NCBI RefSeq assembly: GCF_041908905.1
Contig: NZ_JAYREK010000009.1
Span: 1-64,000, forward strand
DNA: 64,000 nt
Direction of reading: 5' to 3'
Source: Zoogloea sp041908905
Lineage (GTDB): Bacteria; Pseudomonadota; Gammaproteobacteria; Burkholderiales; Rhodocyclaceae
Each line of letters starts with the position of its first letter. The stretch's first letter is position 1. Under the pieces are notes generated by a model. The model had not been told where the DNA came from, did not search any database, and worked only from the letters and a program-made list of their open reading frames with translations. The position numbers and the translations under genes are program-made. This document shows positions 42,554 through 51,101 of the stretch, piece after piece.

Positions 42554-43326
42554 CAGATCAGCCCCCGCCCCCGGGCCAGGGCAGCCTCACTGCGCTCGCC
42601 ATGGAAGAAACGCTGGATGAATGGGTCCTGCACACGCATGATCTCTTCGAGGGGGCCAAAGGCGAGTATACGCCCTTCGGACAGCACGGCCACCCGGGTG
42701 GCCAGGGCCGCCAGGGTATCGAGATCGTGGGTGACCAGGATGACCGTCAGGCCGAGGGCCGCGTGGAGGCTGCGGATGAGGCGCACGAAGCCGGCACTGC
42801 GGTCGGGGTCGAGGCCGGCGGTGGGCTCGTCGAGGAGCAGCAGCTCGGGCTCGAGGGCCAGCGCCCGCGCCAGGGCCACCCGCTTGACCATCCCGCCCGA
42901 CAGCTCGGCCGGCATGCGCAGGGCCACGTCGGGGCCGAGCTCGACCATCGCCAGCTTGAGCAGCACCAGGTCGCGCAGCAGGCCCTCGTCGTCGATGCCG
43001 GCTTCGCGCAGCGGAAAGGCCACGTTGGCGAACACGTTGAGCGCCGAGAACAGCGCCCCCTGCTGGAAGAGCATGCCGAAGCGCCGCCGCCGGGCGAGCT
43101 GGTCGGCCCGGCTGCCGCCAAAGAGCGGCTCGCCGAACAGCCTCACCTCGCCCTCGGCGGGCTGCAGCAGGCCCACCATCTGGCGCAACAGGGTGGTCTT
43201 GCCGGTGCCGGAGCCGCCCACCAGGGCCACCACCTCGCCGGACGGCACGGCCAGGTCGATGCGCCGATGCACCCAGGTATGCCCGAAGCGGGTCGACACG
43301 CCGCGCAGTTCGACCGGGTGGCTCAT
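42553..43326 (-). CDS. MlaF-like ABC ATPase
   Basis: 257 residues from ATG 43326, with GAGGAGG upstream. Walker A GGSGTGKTT, signature LSGGMVKRVALARAL, Walker B LLLLDEPTAGLDP. LSGGMVKR is the MlaF-type signature. It powers the MCE-type lipid transporter with the permease 10 bases upstream. Confidence 0.94.
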   Translation of the reverse strand: MSHPVELRGVSTRFGHTWVHRRIDLAVPSGEVVALVGGSGTGKTTLLRQMVGLLQPAEGEVRLFGEPLFGGSRADQLARRRRFGMLFQQGALFSALNVFANVAFPLREAGIDDEGLLRDLVLLKLAMVELGPDVALRMPAELSGGMVKRVALARALALEPELLLLDEPTAGLDPDRSAGFVRLIRSLHAALGLTVILVTHDLDTLAALATRVAVLSEGRILAFGPLEEIMRVQDPFIQRFFHGERSEAALARGRGLI

Positions 43327-43336
43327 CGCCGCCTCC

Positions 43337-44467
43337 TCAACGCGGCAGCCCGATGGAGCGGGTCGCGATGGCGAACACCGCATCCACCAGGATCACCACG
43401 GTGATCGAGGTGACCACCGAAGCCGTCGTGTTGGCCGACAGGCTCTCGGTGTTGGGCCTCACCCGCAGGCCGAAGTGGCAGGCCACCAGCGCGATCAGCA
43501 GACCGAAGACGGCACCCTTGGCCAGGCCGATCAGCAGGTTCACCGCCGGCACCGCCCGGGGCAGCGCGTTGAGGAAGAAGTCGAAGCTCAGCCCCAGCTG
43601 GAGGTTGGCCGACACCATGCCGCCGAAGAGCGCCATCGACGACCCCCACAGGGTCACCAGCGGCATCGCCAGGGCCAGCGCGACAACCTTGGGCAGCACC
43701 AGGCGCACGTAGCGCGAGATGCCCATCGTGGTGAGGGCGTCGATCTCCTCGGTGACCCGCATCACGCCGATCTGGGCCGTCATCGCCGAGCCCGAGCGCC
43801 CGGCCACCAGCACCGCCACCAGCACCGGCCCGAGCTCGCGGATGATGCCGAAGCCGAGGATGTTGACGATGAACACGTCGGCCCCGAAGAGCTGCAGCTG
43901 CAGCGCCGAAAGGTAGGACAGCACCACCCCGATCAGGAAGCCCACCAGCGCGGTGACCGGCATCGCCTGGACCCCGACCTTGTAAAAGTTGGCCGAGATC
44001 TCGAGTAGCGGCCAGTGGCCCCGGTAGCGCAGCAGATAAACGAGGTCGAGGCAGAGCTGGCCGACCAGCGCGACGAAATGCACCAGATGGCGCGCGAAGC
44101 CGAACACCGCCCGCCCGACCTGGGCCGTGCCGTCGAGGAAGCGATAGGGCGCCCGCGCCTGCACGGTGGTCTCGCCGAGTTCGGCCAGGCGCCCGAAGAT
44201 GCCCTCGAGCTCGGCCGGCAGCACCAGCCCGTCGGGCCGTCGCCGCCCCCAGTGGCGCCACAGCAGCACGGCGCCGAAGCTGTCGAGGCGGGTGACGCCG
44301 CTCAGGTCCCAGCCGGCGTCGCCGGCCACGGCCTGGAGTTGCCGGCGCAGCGCTTCGAGCCGGGGCGCCAGGAAGCTCAGGGTCCAGTCGCCGGTGAGGC
44401 GCACCCGGGGGTCGGCGCCAATGGCCTCCTGTCGCAGGGAGGGAGGCTGCCGGTCTCCGGCGGGCAT
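43337..44467 (-). CDS. MlaE-like permease with N-terminal STAS domain
   Basis: 376 residues from the ATG at 44467; a GTG at 44518 would add 17 residues overlapping ppx. Residues ~20-110 are STAS-like (VRLTGDWTLSFLAPRL, DLSGVTRLDSFGAVLL). The MlaE permease follows: GFGIIRELGPVLVAVLVAGRSGSAMTAQIGVM, VTEEIDALTTMGI, and LVACHFGLRV. STAS-permease fusions are seen in several MCE loci. It lies 10 bases after ppx. Confidence 0.93.
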   Translation of the reverse strand: MPAGDRQPPSLRQEAIGADPRVRLTGDWTLSFLAPRLEALRRQLQAVAGDAGWDLSGVTRLDSFGAVLLWRHWGRRRPDGLVLPAELEGIFGRLAELGETTVQARAPYRFLDGTAQVGRAVFGFARHLVHFVALVGQLCLDLVYLLRYRGHWPLLEISANFYKVGVQAMPVTALVGFLIGVVLSYLSALQLQLFGADVFIVNILGFGIIRELGPVLVAVLVAGRSGSAMTAQIGVMRVTEEIDALTTMGISRYVRLVLPKVVALALAMPLVTLWGSSMALFGGMVSANLQLGLSFDFFLNALPRAVPAVNLLIGLAKGAVFGLLIALVACHFGLRVRPNTESLSANTTASVVTSITVVILVDAVFAIATRSIGLPR

Positions 44468-44477
44468 CCGCGCTGCC

Positions 44478-45989
44478 TCAGGCACCCGCCGGGCTGCGCG
44501 CCGGGGTGCGCTCGACACGCAGCTTGAGGGGCTGGCCGATGGCCTGCCACTGGCGCTCTTCTTCTTCGAGGGCCGAGGCGGTGAGGGGCAGGTTGCGCAG
44601 CCAGTCGTTGTCGGCGACCGCCACGTAGCCGCGGCCCTCGCGCTTGAGGCGCAGCGGCGGCACGCCCCGCCCGTCCCGCGCCCGATGCACGACGACCGCC
44701 AGCCGCAGGCACAGGATCAGGCGCCACTCGGTGCTCTCCGGGTCGAGGCCGCCGACCCGCGCGAGCTTGCCCCGGTGGGCCAGAACGATCCGCGCCAGGC
44801 GCCCCTGGTCCATCCGCGAGAAGCCGGGCATGTCGGCGTTACCGAGGATGTAGGCGCTGTGCTTGTGGTAACTGGAATGGGCCACCGAGACGCCGGCCTC
44901 GTGGAGCAGCGCGGCCCATTCGAGGAAGCGCCGGTCGATGCTCTCGTTGTCGGCCGCGGCCGGATCGATCTGCAGCAGGAAGGCCCGCGCGGTATCGGCC
45001 ACCTGGCGGGCGTGGGCCAGGTCGACGCCGTAGCGCTCGACGAAGGCCGACACGGTGGCGTCGCGCAGGTCGTGGTGGTGATAGCGGCCGAGCAGGTCGT
45101 AGAGCACGCCCAGGCGCAGCGCGCCCTCCGAGAAGGTCATGCGCTCGAGGCCGAGCTCCTGGAACACCGCCCACATGATCGCGAAGCCGCCCGGCAGCAC
45201 CGGCAGCCGGTCGGGGCGCAGGCCCTCGAGCTGGAGGTTGTCCACCGAGCCGGCCTTCAGCATCAGGTTGCGCAGGCGCTCCATGCCGCTGCGGGTGATC
45301 CCGCCGTCGGAGAGCCCATTGAGTTCGAGGATGTCCACCAGCGCCTTGGCCGAGCCGCTGGAGCCCACCGCCTCCTCCCAGCCGATCTCGCGGTAGGCGT
45401 GGGCGATGGTCTGGATCTCCTTCTGGGCCGCCAGCTCGGCCTCCCGCAGGCCGCGCTTGTCGATGCGGCCGTTGGGGAAATGCCGCAGCGAGTAGCTCAC
45501 GCAGCCCATGTAGAGGGATTCGAGCGCGATGGGGTTGAAGCTCTTGCCGATCACGAACTCGGTGGAGCCGCCGCCGATGTCCACCACCAGCTGCTGCTTG
45601 TGGGGGTTGGGCAGGGTGTGGGCGACGCCCACGTAGATCAGGCGGGCCTCCTCGCGGCCGGCGATGACCTCGATCGGAAAGCCCAGCGCGGCCTCGGCCT
45701 GCACCAGGAAGTACGGCGCGTTCTTGGCCACCCGCAGGGTGTTGGTGGCCACCGCCCGCACGGCCTCGGGCGGATAATCGCGGATGCGCTCGTTGAAGCA
45801 GCGCAGCGCGCTGATGCCGCGAAACTGCGAAGCGGCGTCCAGCATGCGGTCGGGCGAGAGGCCGGCCGCGAGGCGAACCGCCTCCTTGATCCCGTCGAGG
45901 GGATAAATCTGGTCGTTCACGATCCGCCCGATCTGCAGGCGGAAGCTGTTGGACCCCAGGTCGATGGCGGCGATTAGTTCACGGTTCAT
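44478..45989 (-). CDS. ppx: exopolyphosphatase
   Basis: 503 residues from the ATG at 45989. ASKHA opening AAIDLGSNSFRLQIGRI, catalytic block VVDIGGGSTEFVIG, GCVSYSLRHFPNG and the HD-like C-terminal region. It removes terminal phosphate from polyphosphate and can hydrolyse pppGpp. It is divergent from ppk1. Its stop is 10 bases before the MCE permease start, so it probably leads that operon. A TAGAAT box is 42 bases upstream. Confidence 0.95.
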   Translation of the reverse strand: MNRELIAAIDLGSNSFRLQIGRIVNDQIYPLDGIKEAVRLAAGLSPDRMLDAASQFRGISALRCFNERIRDYPPEAVRAVATNTLRVAKNAPYFLVQAEAALGFPIEVIAGREEARLIYVGVAHTLPNPHKQQLVVDIGGGSTEFVIGKSFNPIALESLYMGCVSYSLRHFPNGRIDKRGLREAELAAQKEIQTIAHAYREIGWEEAVGSSGSAKALVDILELNGLSDGGITRSGMERLRNLMLKAGSVDNLQLEGLRPDRLPVLPGGFAIMWAVFQELGLERMTFSEGALRLGVLYDLLGRYHHHDLRDATVSAFVERYGVDLAHARQVADTARAFLLQIDPAAADNESIDRRFLEWAALLHEAGVSVAHSSYHKHSAYILGNADMPGFSRMDQGRLARIVLAHRGKLARVGGLDPESTEWRLILCLRLAVVVHRARDGRGVPPLRLKREGRGYVAVADNDWLRNLPLTASALEEEERQWQAIGQPLKLRVERTPARSPAGA

Positions 45990-46031
45990 GAATCGGCTAC
46001 GGAGACTCGCGCGGAAGCGCATGAGCCGCAA

Positions 46032-46037
46032 ATTCTA
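46032..46037 (-). promoter_or_regulatory. candidate -10 element of ppx
   Basis: TAGAAT in GCTAGAATTT, 42 bases before the ppx ATG. Confidence 0.45.
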
Positions 46038-46085
46038 GCACCGGCCCACGGCAACGCCGCCGCCGGCATTACCCACCCGCGCAAT

Positions 46086-46125
46086 CGTCATGTGCGTGCA
46101 ACAAAACCGTCACATACTTGCACTC
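46086..46125 (+). promoter_or_regulatory. Pho-box-like repeat array upstream of ppk1
   Basis: Four 7-base units at exact 11-base spacing: CGTCATG, TGCAACA, CGTCACA, TGCACTC. PhoB half-sites are TGTCATA-like 7-mers spaced by 4 bases, so period and spacing match. Units 1 and 3 match 5 of 7 positions; unit 2 matches 4 of 7; unit 4 is weaker. It ends 26 bases before the ppk1 ATG, in the divergent ppx-ppk1 gap. Confidence 0.5.
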
Positions 46126-46151
46126 AAATCAGAAGATTCCGAGGAGAGTCC

Positions 46152-48239
46152 ATGCCCCTGCCCGCCCCCGAGCCCCAATTTCGCCGCGATCACTTCATCA
46201 ATCGCGAGCTTTCCCTGCTGCAGTTCCAGCGCCGCGTGCTCGCCCAGGCCGCCGATCCGGCCATGCCGCTCCTCGAGCGCCTGCGCTTCCTGTGCATCGT
46301 GTCGAGCAATCTCGACGAGTTCTTCGAGGTCCGCGTCGCCGGCGTCAAGGAGCAGATGCTCCTGGGCAGCCTGACGATGACCACCGACGGCCTCACGCCC
46401 ACCGCGCTGCACGCGCTCATCAGCCGCGAGGTGCACAGCATCATCGCCGAGCAGTACGCCCTGCTCAACGACACCATCCTGCCGGCGCTGGCGGCCGAAG
46501 GCATCGTGTTTTTGCGCCGCAGCACCTGGACCGACGCCCAGCACCTGTGGGCGCGCGACTACTTCATGCGCGAGGTGATGCCGGTGCTCACCCCGATCGG
46601 CCTCGACCCGGCCCACCCCTTCCCGCGGGTGCTCAACAAGAGCCTCAACTTCGCCGTCGAGCTCGAGGGCCGCGACGCCTTCGGGCGCGACTCCGGCGCC
46701 GCCATCGTGCAGGCCCCGCGCGCCCTGCCCCGCGTCATCCGGGTGCCCAAGGAGCTCACCGGCATCGACGACGCCTTCGTGTTCCTGTCGTCGCTGCTCC
46801 ACGCCCACGTGGGCGAGCTCTTCGGCGGCATGAACGTGGTGGGCTGCTACCAGTTCCGGGTCACCCGCAACTCCGACATGTTCGTCGACGAAGAGGAGGT
46901 CAAGGACCTCCGCGCCACCCTCAAGGGCGAGCTGCAGCAACGCCACTTCGGCGACGCGGTGCGCCTCGAGCTCGCCGACAACTGCTCGGAGGCGATGGCC
47001 GGGTTCCTGATGAAGCAGTTCGCCCTCGATCGGGCCGACGTCTACCGCGTGCCGGGCATCGTCAACCTCGTGCGCCTCAACCAGGTGCCCGACTGGGTCG
47101 AGCGGCCCGACCTCAAGTACCGCGGCTTCCGCCCGGCCCGCCCGAAGGAGCTCGCCAAGGGCGACAACATCTTCGCCGCGGTGCGCAGGCAGGACATCCT
47201 GCTGCACCACCCCTTCCAGAGCTTCGAGCCGGTGATCGGCCTGCTCAAGGCCGCCGCCGACGACCCGGACGTGGTCGCCGTCAAGATGACCGTCTATCGC
47301 ACCGGCACCGACTCGGTGCTGATGGAGCACCTCATCCGCGCCGCCCAGAAGGGCAAGGAAGTCACCGTGGTCGTCGAGCTGATGGCCCGCTTCGACGAGG
47401 AGGCCAACATCGGCTGGGCGGCCCAGCTCGAGGAGGTCGGCGCCCACGTGGTGTATGGCGTCGTCGGCTACAAGACCCACGCCAAGATGCTGCTGGTGGT
47501 CCGCCGCGAGAACGGCGGGCTGCGCCGCTACGCCCACCTGGGCACCGGCAACTACCACCCCCGCACGACCCGCTTCTACACCGACTTCGGCCTCCTCACC
47601 GCCAACGAGGAGATCGGCGCCGACGTGGCCGAGGTGTTCAAGCAGCTCACCGGGCTGGGCCAGGCCGGCAGGCTCACCCACCTGTGGCAGGCGCCCTTCA
47701 CGCTGCAGCCCAACGTGGTGGCCGCCATCCGCGAGGAGGCCGAGATCGCCCGCTCCGGCCGCAAGGGGCGCATCATCGTCAAGGTCAATGCGCTGCTCGA
47801 ACCGGAGACCATCGAGGCCCTCTACGAAGCCTCCCAGGCCGGCGTCGAGATCGACGTGATCGCCCGCAGCGTGTGCGCCCTCAAGCCCGGCGTACCCGGC
47901 CTGTCGGAGAACATCCGGGTGCGCTCCATCGTCGGCCGCTTCCTGGAGCACCACCGCATCTTCTACTTCCAGGCCGACGGCGCCGACAAGCTCTACCTCT
48001 CCAGCGCCGACTGGATGGAGCGCAATTTCTTCAAGCGCATCGAAGTCGCCTTCCCCATCCTCGACCCGAAAGTGAAACGGCGTGTAATGAAGGAAGGCCT
48101 GCGCCCCTACCTCGGCGACAACTGCCAGGCCTGGGAGCTCGACGCCGACAACCACTACCGGCGCAAGAACCCCCGCAGCACGCGCCGCGCCGCCCAGGAG
48201 ATCCTGCTCAAGGAGCTCACCGGCAGCCACGACGGCTGA
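46152..48239 (+). CDS. ppk1: polyphosphate kinase 1
   Basis: 695 residues from the ATG at 46152 with GAGGAG upstream; the frame is open to 46092 but without a ribosome site. It polymerises ATP gamma-phosphate into polyphosphate. Key blocks: FINRELSLLQFQRRVLAQ at the N-terminus, the phospho-His region YKTHAKMLLVVRR followed by LGTGNYHP, and the second His block IVGRFLEHHRIFYF. Length is family standard. Divergent from ppx. Confidence 0.97.
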   Translation: MPLPAPEPQFRRDHFINRELSLLQFQRRVLAQAADPAMPLLERLRFLCIVSSNLDEFFEVRVAGVKEQMLLGSLTMTTDGLTPTALHALISREVHSIIAEQYALLNDTILPALAAEGIVFLRRSTWTDAQHLWARDYFMREVMPVLTPIGLDPAHPFPRVLNKSLNFAVELEGRDAFGRDSGAAIVQAPRALPRVIRVPKELTGIDDAFVFLSSLLHAHVGELFGGMNVVGCYQFRVTRNSDMFVDEEEVKDLRATLKGELQQRHFGDAVRLELADNCSEAMAGFLMKQFALDRADVYRVPGIVNLVRLNQVPDWVERPDLKYRGFRPARPKELAKGDNIFAAVRRQDILLHHPFQSFEPVIGLLKAAADDPDVVAVKMTVYRTGTDSVLMEHLIRAAQKGKEVTVVVELMARFDEEANIGWAAQLEEVGAHVVYGVVGYKTHAKMLLVVRRENGGLRRYAHLGTGNYHPRTTRFYTDFGLLTANEEIGADVAEVFKQLTGLGQAGRLTHLWQAPFTLQPNVVAAIREEAEIARSGRKGRIIVKVNALLEPETIEALYEASQAGVEIDVIARSVCALKPGVPGLSENIRVRSIVGRFLEHHRIFYFQADGADKLYLSSADWMERNFFKRIEVAFPILDPKVKRRVMKEGLRPYLGDNCQAWELDADNHYRRKNPRSTRRAAQEILLKELTGSHDG

Positions 48240-48252
48240 GCCCAGCGCCTCC

Positions 48253-48293
48253 CCTGCCCCGCCCGCCCGTGTCGCACGCCGGAGCGGGGCAGG
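48253..48293 (+). terminator. GC-rich terminator-like hairpin after ppk1
   Basis: CCTGCCCCGC / GCGGGGCAGG, a 10-bp stem 14 bases past the stop. The following TGCTTCT is only weakly U-rich. Confidence 0.55.
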
Positions 48294-48307
48294 TGCTTCT
48301 ACTGTTG

Positions 48308-48313
48308 TAGAAT
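48308..48313 (+). promoter_or_regulatory. candidate -10 element of the propeller lipoprotein gene
   Basis: TAGAAT, 21 bases before ATG 48335. It is part of a small dyad TTCTAC-TGTT-GTAGAA (48297-48312). Confidence 0.45.
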
Positions 48314-48334
48314 CAGCGCCTTCCGAATTCATTG

Positions 48335-49663
48335 ATGGCGAAACTCATGTTCCTTCCCAAGCGCCGCCTGCTCGTTGCAGCCACCCTCAGTGCCGCCTTC
48401 CTCGCCGCCTGTGGCGGTGGTGGCGGGAGTTCCGCCCCCGCACCGGAGGAAGTCAAGGCGGTTGCCGGCGACGAACAGATCTTCGTCGAGTGGAAGGAAA
48501 TCACCGGCGTTCAGTACTGGCTGTGGTTCAAGGAAGGCGCCAGCGTCGCCGTCGGCGACAAGAATGCCACCGCCAAGGTCGGCTCCAAGGGTGGCGGCAT
48601 CGACAGCCCGTATCTGATCGACACCGTACGCACCGGCACGGCGCTCACCAACGGCACCGCCTACTCCATCGTGATCAACGGGCGCACCGACGGCGGCGAA
48701 GGCGGCCCGGGCGCCAGCCCCGCCGGCGGCCCCTTCACGCCCCGCCCGGCCGGCGCCACCTGGAACGCCTCGACCGGCTTCGGCGGCGCCTCGATGAACG
48801 GCATCGCCTACGGCCGCAGCGCCGGCAGCGTCAGCCTCTATTCCTACGTCGCGGTGGGCGACGGTGGCGTCATCTACAACACCCCGGACACCGACGAGAA
48901 GCGGGTCTACCGGTCCACCACCGCCCTCGAATGGACGACCCCCACCGGCACCAAGCCCGCCGCCGGCATCGACCTCAAGGCCGTCGTCTACGACGTGAGC
49001 CTCGGCACCTACTACGCCGTGGGCAGCGGCGGCAGCGTGGCCTACAGCTCGGACATCAACAACTGGACCACCCTCGGCAGCGCCGCCACCAACACCAGCG
49101 AAACCTTCAACGCCATCGCCAGCAGCGGCGGCACCCTGGTGGCGGTTGGCGACAAGGGCACCATCCGCTACTCCACCAACGGCACCACCTGGACCACCCC
49201 CGCCAGCATCAGCGAGGACATCAGCGCCATCAATCTGCGCGGCGTCACCTACGCCAACGGTCGCTGGGTGGCGGTGGGCAGCAACGGCAAGGTGCTCACC
49301 AGCACCAGCGTCGGCACCTGGGAGGTCTCCACCCAAAGCGGTGACCTCACCGCCGTCGCCTCCGGCCGCTATCCCCTCGACGGCACCGCCTACTACTATC
49401 TGGCGGTGGGCGCCGACGGCACCTTGCTCACCAGCTCCGACGGCATCACCTGGACCACCGACAACGTGGGCGCGGCCCTTCGCACCGCGGCGGTCGGCAC
49501 CCGCCTCATCGCCCTGGGCGACGGCAGCGCCTGGTACCGCGAACTCGCCGGCACCACCTGGACCGCCGCCAGCGGCGCCAGCGGCAACATGCGCGGCATG
49601 ATCCGCGCCCAGCACATCTACACCGCCGTCGGCGCGGCCGGCGCGAGCAACCACGCCTACTGA
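48335..49663 (+). CDS. beta-propeller-like lipoprotein with poly-glycine linker
   Basis: 442 residues from the ATG at 48335; ATG 48347 or TTG 48332 are alternatives. Lipobox LAAC with Cys near residue 26, then GGGGGSS as a flexible spacer. Residues ~35-115 resemble a fibronectin-type III domain (VKAVAGDEQIFVEWKEITGV). From about 130 the sequence repeats a blade motif around VAVGD-x-G-x-I-x-x-S-x-x-x-x-T-W (for example LVAVGDKGTIRYSTNGTTWT, WVAVGSNGKVLTSTSVGTW), roughly six copies. Surface exposed; ligand or partner unknown. Confidence 0.82.
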   Translation: MAKLMFLPKRRLLVAATLSAAFLAACGGGGGSSAPAPEEVKAVAGDEQIFVEWKEITGVQYWLWFKEGASVAVGDKNATAKVGSKGGGIDSPYLIDTVRTGTALTNGTAYSIVINGRTDGGEGGPGASPAGGPFTPRPAGATWNASTGFGGASMNGIAYGRSAGSVSLYSYVAVGDGGVIYNTPDTDEKRVYRSTTALEWTTPTGTKPAAGIDLKAVVYDVSLGTYYAVGSGGSVAYSSDINNWTTLGSAATNTSETFNAIASSGGTLVAVGDKGTIRYSTNGTTWTTPASISEDISAINLRGVTYANGRWVAVGSNGKVLTSTSVGTWEVSTQSGDLTAVASGRYPLDGTAYYYLAVGADGTLLTSSDGITWTTDNVGAALRTAAVGTRLIALGDGSAWYRELAGTTWTAASGASGNMRGMIRAQHIYTAVGAAGASNHAY

Positions 49664-49717
49664 GCGCGCTCGCCCATCCCTGCCGGGGCCGGCCGAACCT
49701 GCGTCGAGCCGGCCCGC

Positions 49718-49753
49718 AAGTGGAGCCGCCAGCCCCTGGCCGCTCCACTTTTC
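49718..49753 (+). terminator. terminator-like hairpin between lipoprotein gene and bioA
   Basis: AAGTGGAGC / GCTCCACTT outer stem (9 bp) with an inner CCAG-CCC-CTGG stem, followed by TTCGCTT. It ends 25 bases before the bioA ATG, leaving no room for a full promoter between. Confidence 0.75.
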
Positions 49754-49778
49754 GCTTCAACACCGCGATCCCGAAGCC

Positions 49779-51101
49779 ATGTCCGCCAACGCCAGCCTCC
49801 TCTCCCGCTCCCTCGCCGCCGTCTGGCACCCGTGCACCCAGATGAAGCACCACGAGCAGCTGCCCCTCATCCCGATCGCCCGGGGCGAGGGCGCGTGGCT
49901 CATCGACATGGACGGCCGGCGCTACCTCGACGGCATCAGCTCCTGGTGGGTCAATCTGTTCGGCCACGCCAACCCGCGCATCGGCAACGCCCTCAAGGCC
50001 CAGCTCGACACGCTGGAGCACGTCATGCTGGCCGGCTTCACCCATGAGCCGGTGGTCGAGCTCTCCGAGCGCCTCGCCGCCCTCACCGGCCACGCCCTGG
50101 GCCACGCCTTCTACGCCTCCGACGGCGCCTCGGCCACCGAGATCGCCCTCAAGATGAGCGCCCACTACTGGCGCAACCACGGCCAGCCGGGCAAGAACCG
50201 TTTCGTCAGCCTCGCGGGCAGCTACCACGGCGAGACGGTGGGCGCCCTGGCCGTCACCGACGTGGCGATCTTCCGCGACGCCTACGCCCCGCTGGTGCGC
50301 GGCGGCAGCTGCGTGCCCAGCCCCGACGCCCGCAACGCCCAGCCCGGCGAGACCGCCGCCGACGTGGCCCGCCGCGCCGCCGCCGCCCTCGAGGCCCACC
50401 TCGCCGAGCACGCCCTTGAAACCGCCGCCGTGATCGTCGAACCCCTGGTGCAGTGCGCCTCAGGCATGGTGATGTACGACCCCGAATACCTGCGCCTCGC
50501 CCGCCAGCTGTGCGACCGCTACCGGGTGCACCTGGTGGCCGACGAGATCGCCGTCGGCTGCGGGCGCAGCGGCAGCTTCTTCGCCTGCCAGCAGGCCGGC
50601 ATCTGGCCGGATTTCCTGCTGCTCTCCAAGGGCATCTCCGGCGGCTACCTGCCGCTCTCCATCGTGCTCACCACCGACGACGTGTTCGCCGCCTTCTACG
50701 ACGACGACACCGCCCGCGGCTTCTTGCACTCCCACAGCTACACCGGCAACCCGCTGGCCTGCCGGGCGGCCCTCGCCACCCTCGACATCTTCGAGCAGGA
50801 CGAAGTGATCACCCGCAACCGCGCCACCGCCGCCCGCCTCGGCGAAGCCTTCTGCACCGCCGTCGGCGGCCACCCGGCGGTGCGCCACCTGCGCCAGCAG
50901 GGCATGATGCTGGCCTTCGACGTGGAAGGCGCCCCCGCCGGCTTCTCCCGCCGCTTCTTCGCCGAGGCGCTGGCCCGCGAGCTGCTGCTGCGCCCGATCG
51001 GCAACACCGTTTACACCATGCCGCCCTACATCGTCTCCGAGGCCGAGATCGCCCACCTCGCCGGCCAGACCGCCGCCGCGCTGGAGGCCAGCCTTGGCTG
51101 A
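49779..51101 (+). CDS. bioA: adenosylmethionine-8-amino-7-oxononanoate aminotransferase
   Basis: 440 residues. It makes DAPA from KAPA with SAM as amino donor. PLP-Lys block LLSKGISGGYLPLS; substrate blocks SSWWVNLFGHANPRI and FYASDGASATEIALKM; DEIAVGCGRSG. First gene of bioA-bioF-bioH-bioC-bioD. bioB is not in the window. Its last codons contain the bioF start. Confidence 0.97.
   Translation: MSANASLLSRSLAAVWHPCTQMKHHEQLPLIPIARGEGAWLIDMDGRRYLDGISSWWVNLFGHANPRIGNALKAQLDTLEHVMLAGFTHEPVVELSERLAALTGHALGHAFYASDGASATEIALKMSAHYWRNHGQPGKNRFVSLAGSYHGETVGALAVTDVAIFRDAYAPLVRGGSCVPSPDARNAQPGETAADVARRAAAALEAHLAEHALETAAVIVEPLVQCASGMVMYDPEYLRLARQLCDRYRVHLVADEIAVGCGRSGSFFACQQAGIWPDFLLLSKGISGGYLPLSIVLTTDDVFAAFYDDDTARGFLHSHSYTGNPLACRAALATLDIFEQDEVITRNRATAARLGEAFCTAVGGHPAVRHLRQQGMMLAFDVEGAPAGFSRRFFAEALARELLLRPIGNTVYTMPPYIVSEAEIAHLAGQTAAALEASLG

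Noticed and set aside
40928..44008. 1026-codon plus-strand ORF opposite the MCE operon
   Set aside because: It is antisense to four genes with intact motifs, and its own product has no recognisable domain.
46110..48332. Minus-strand 740-codon ORF opposite ppk1
   Set aside because: A shadow of ppk1; PPK blocks are all on the plus strand.
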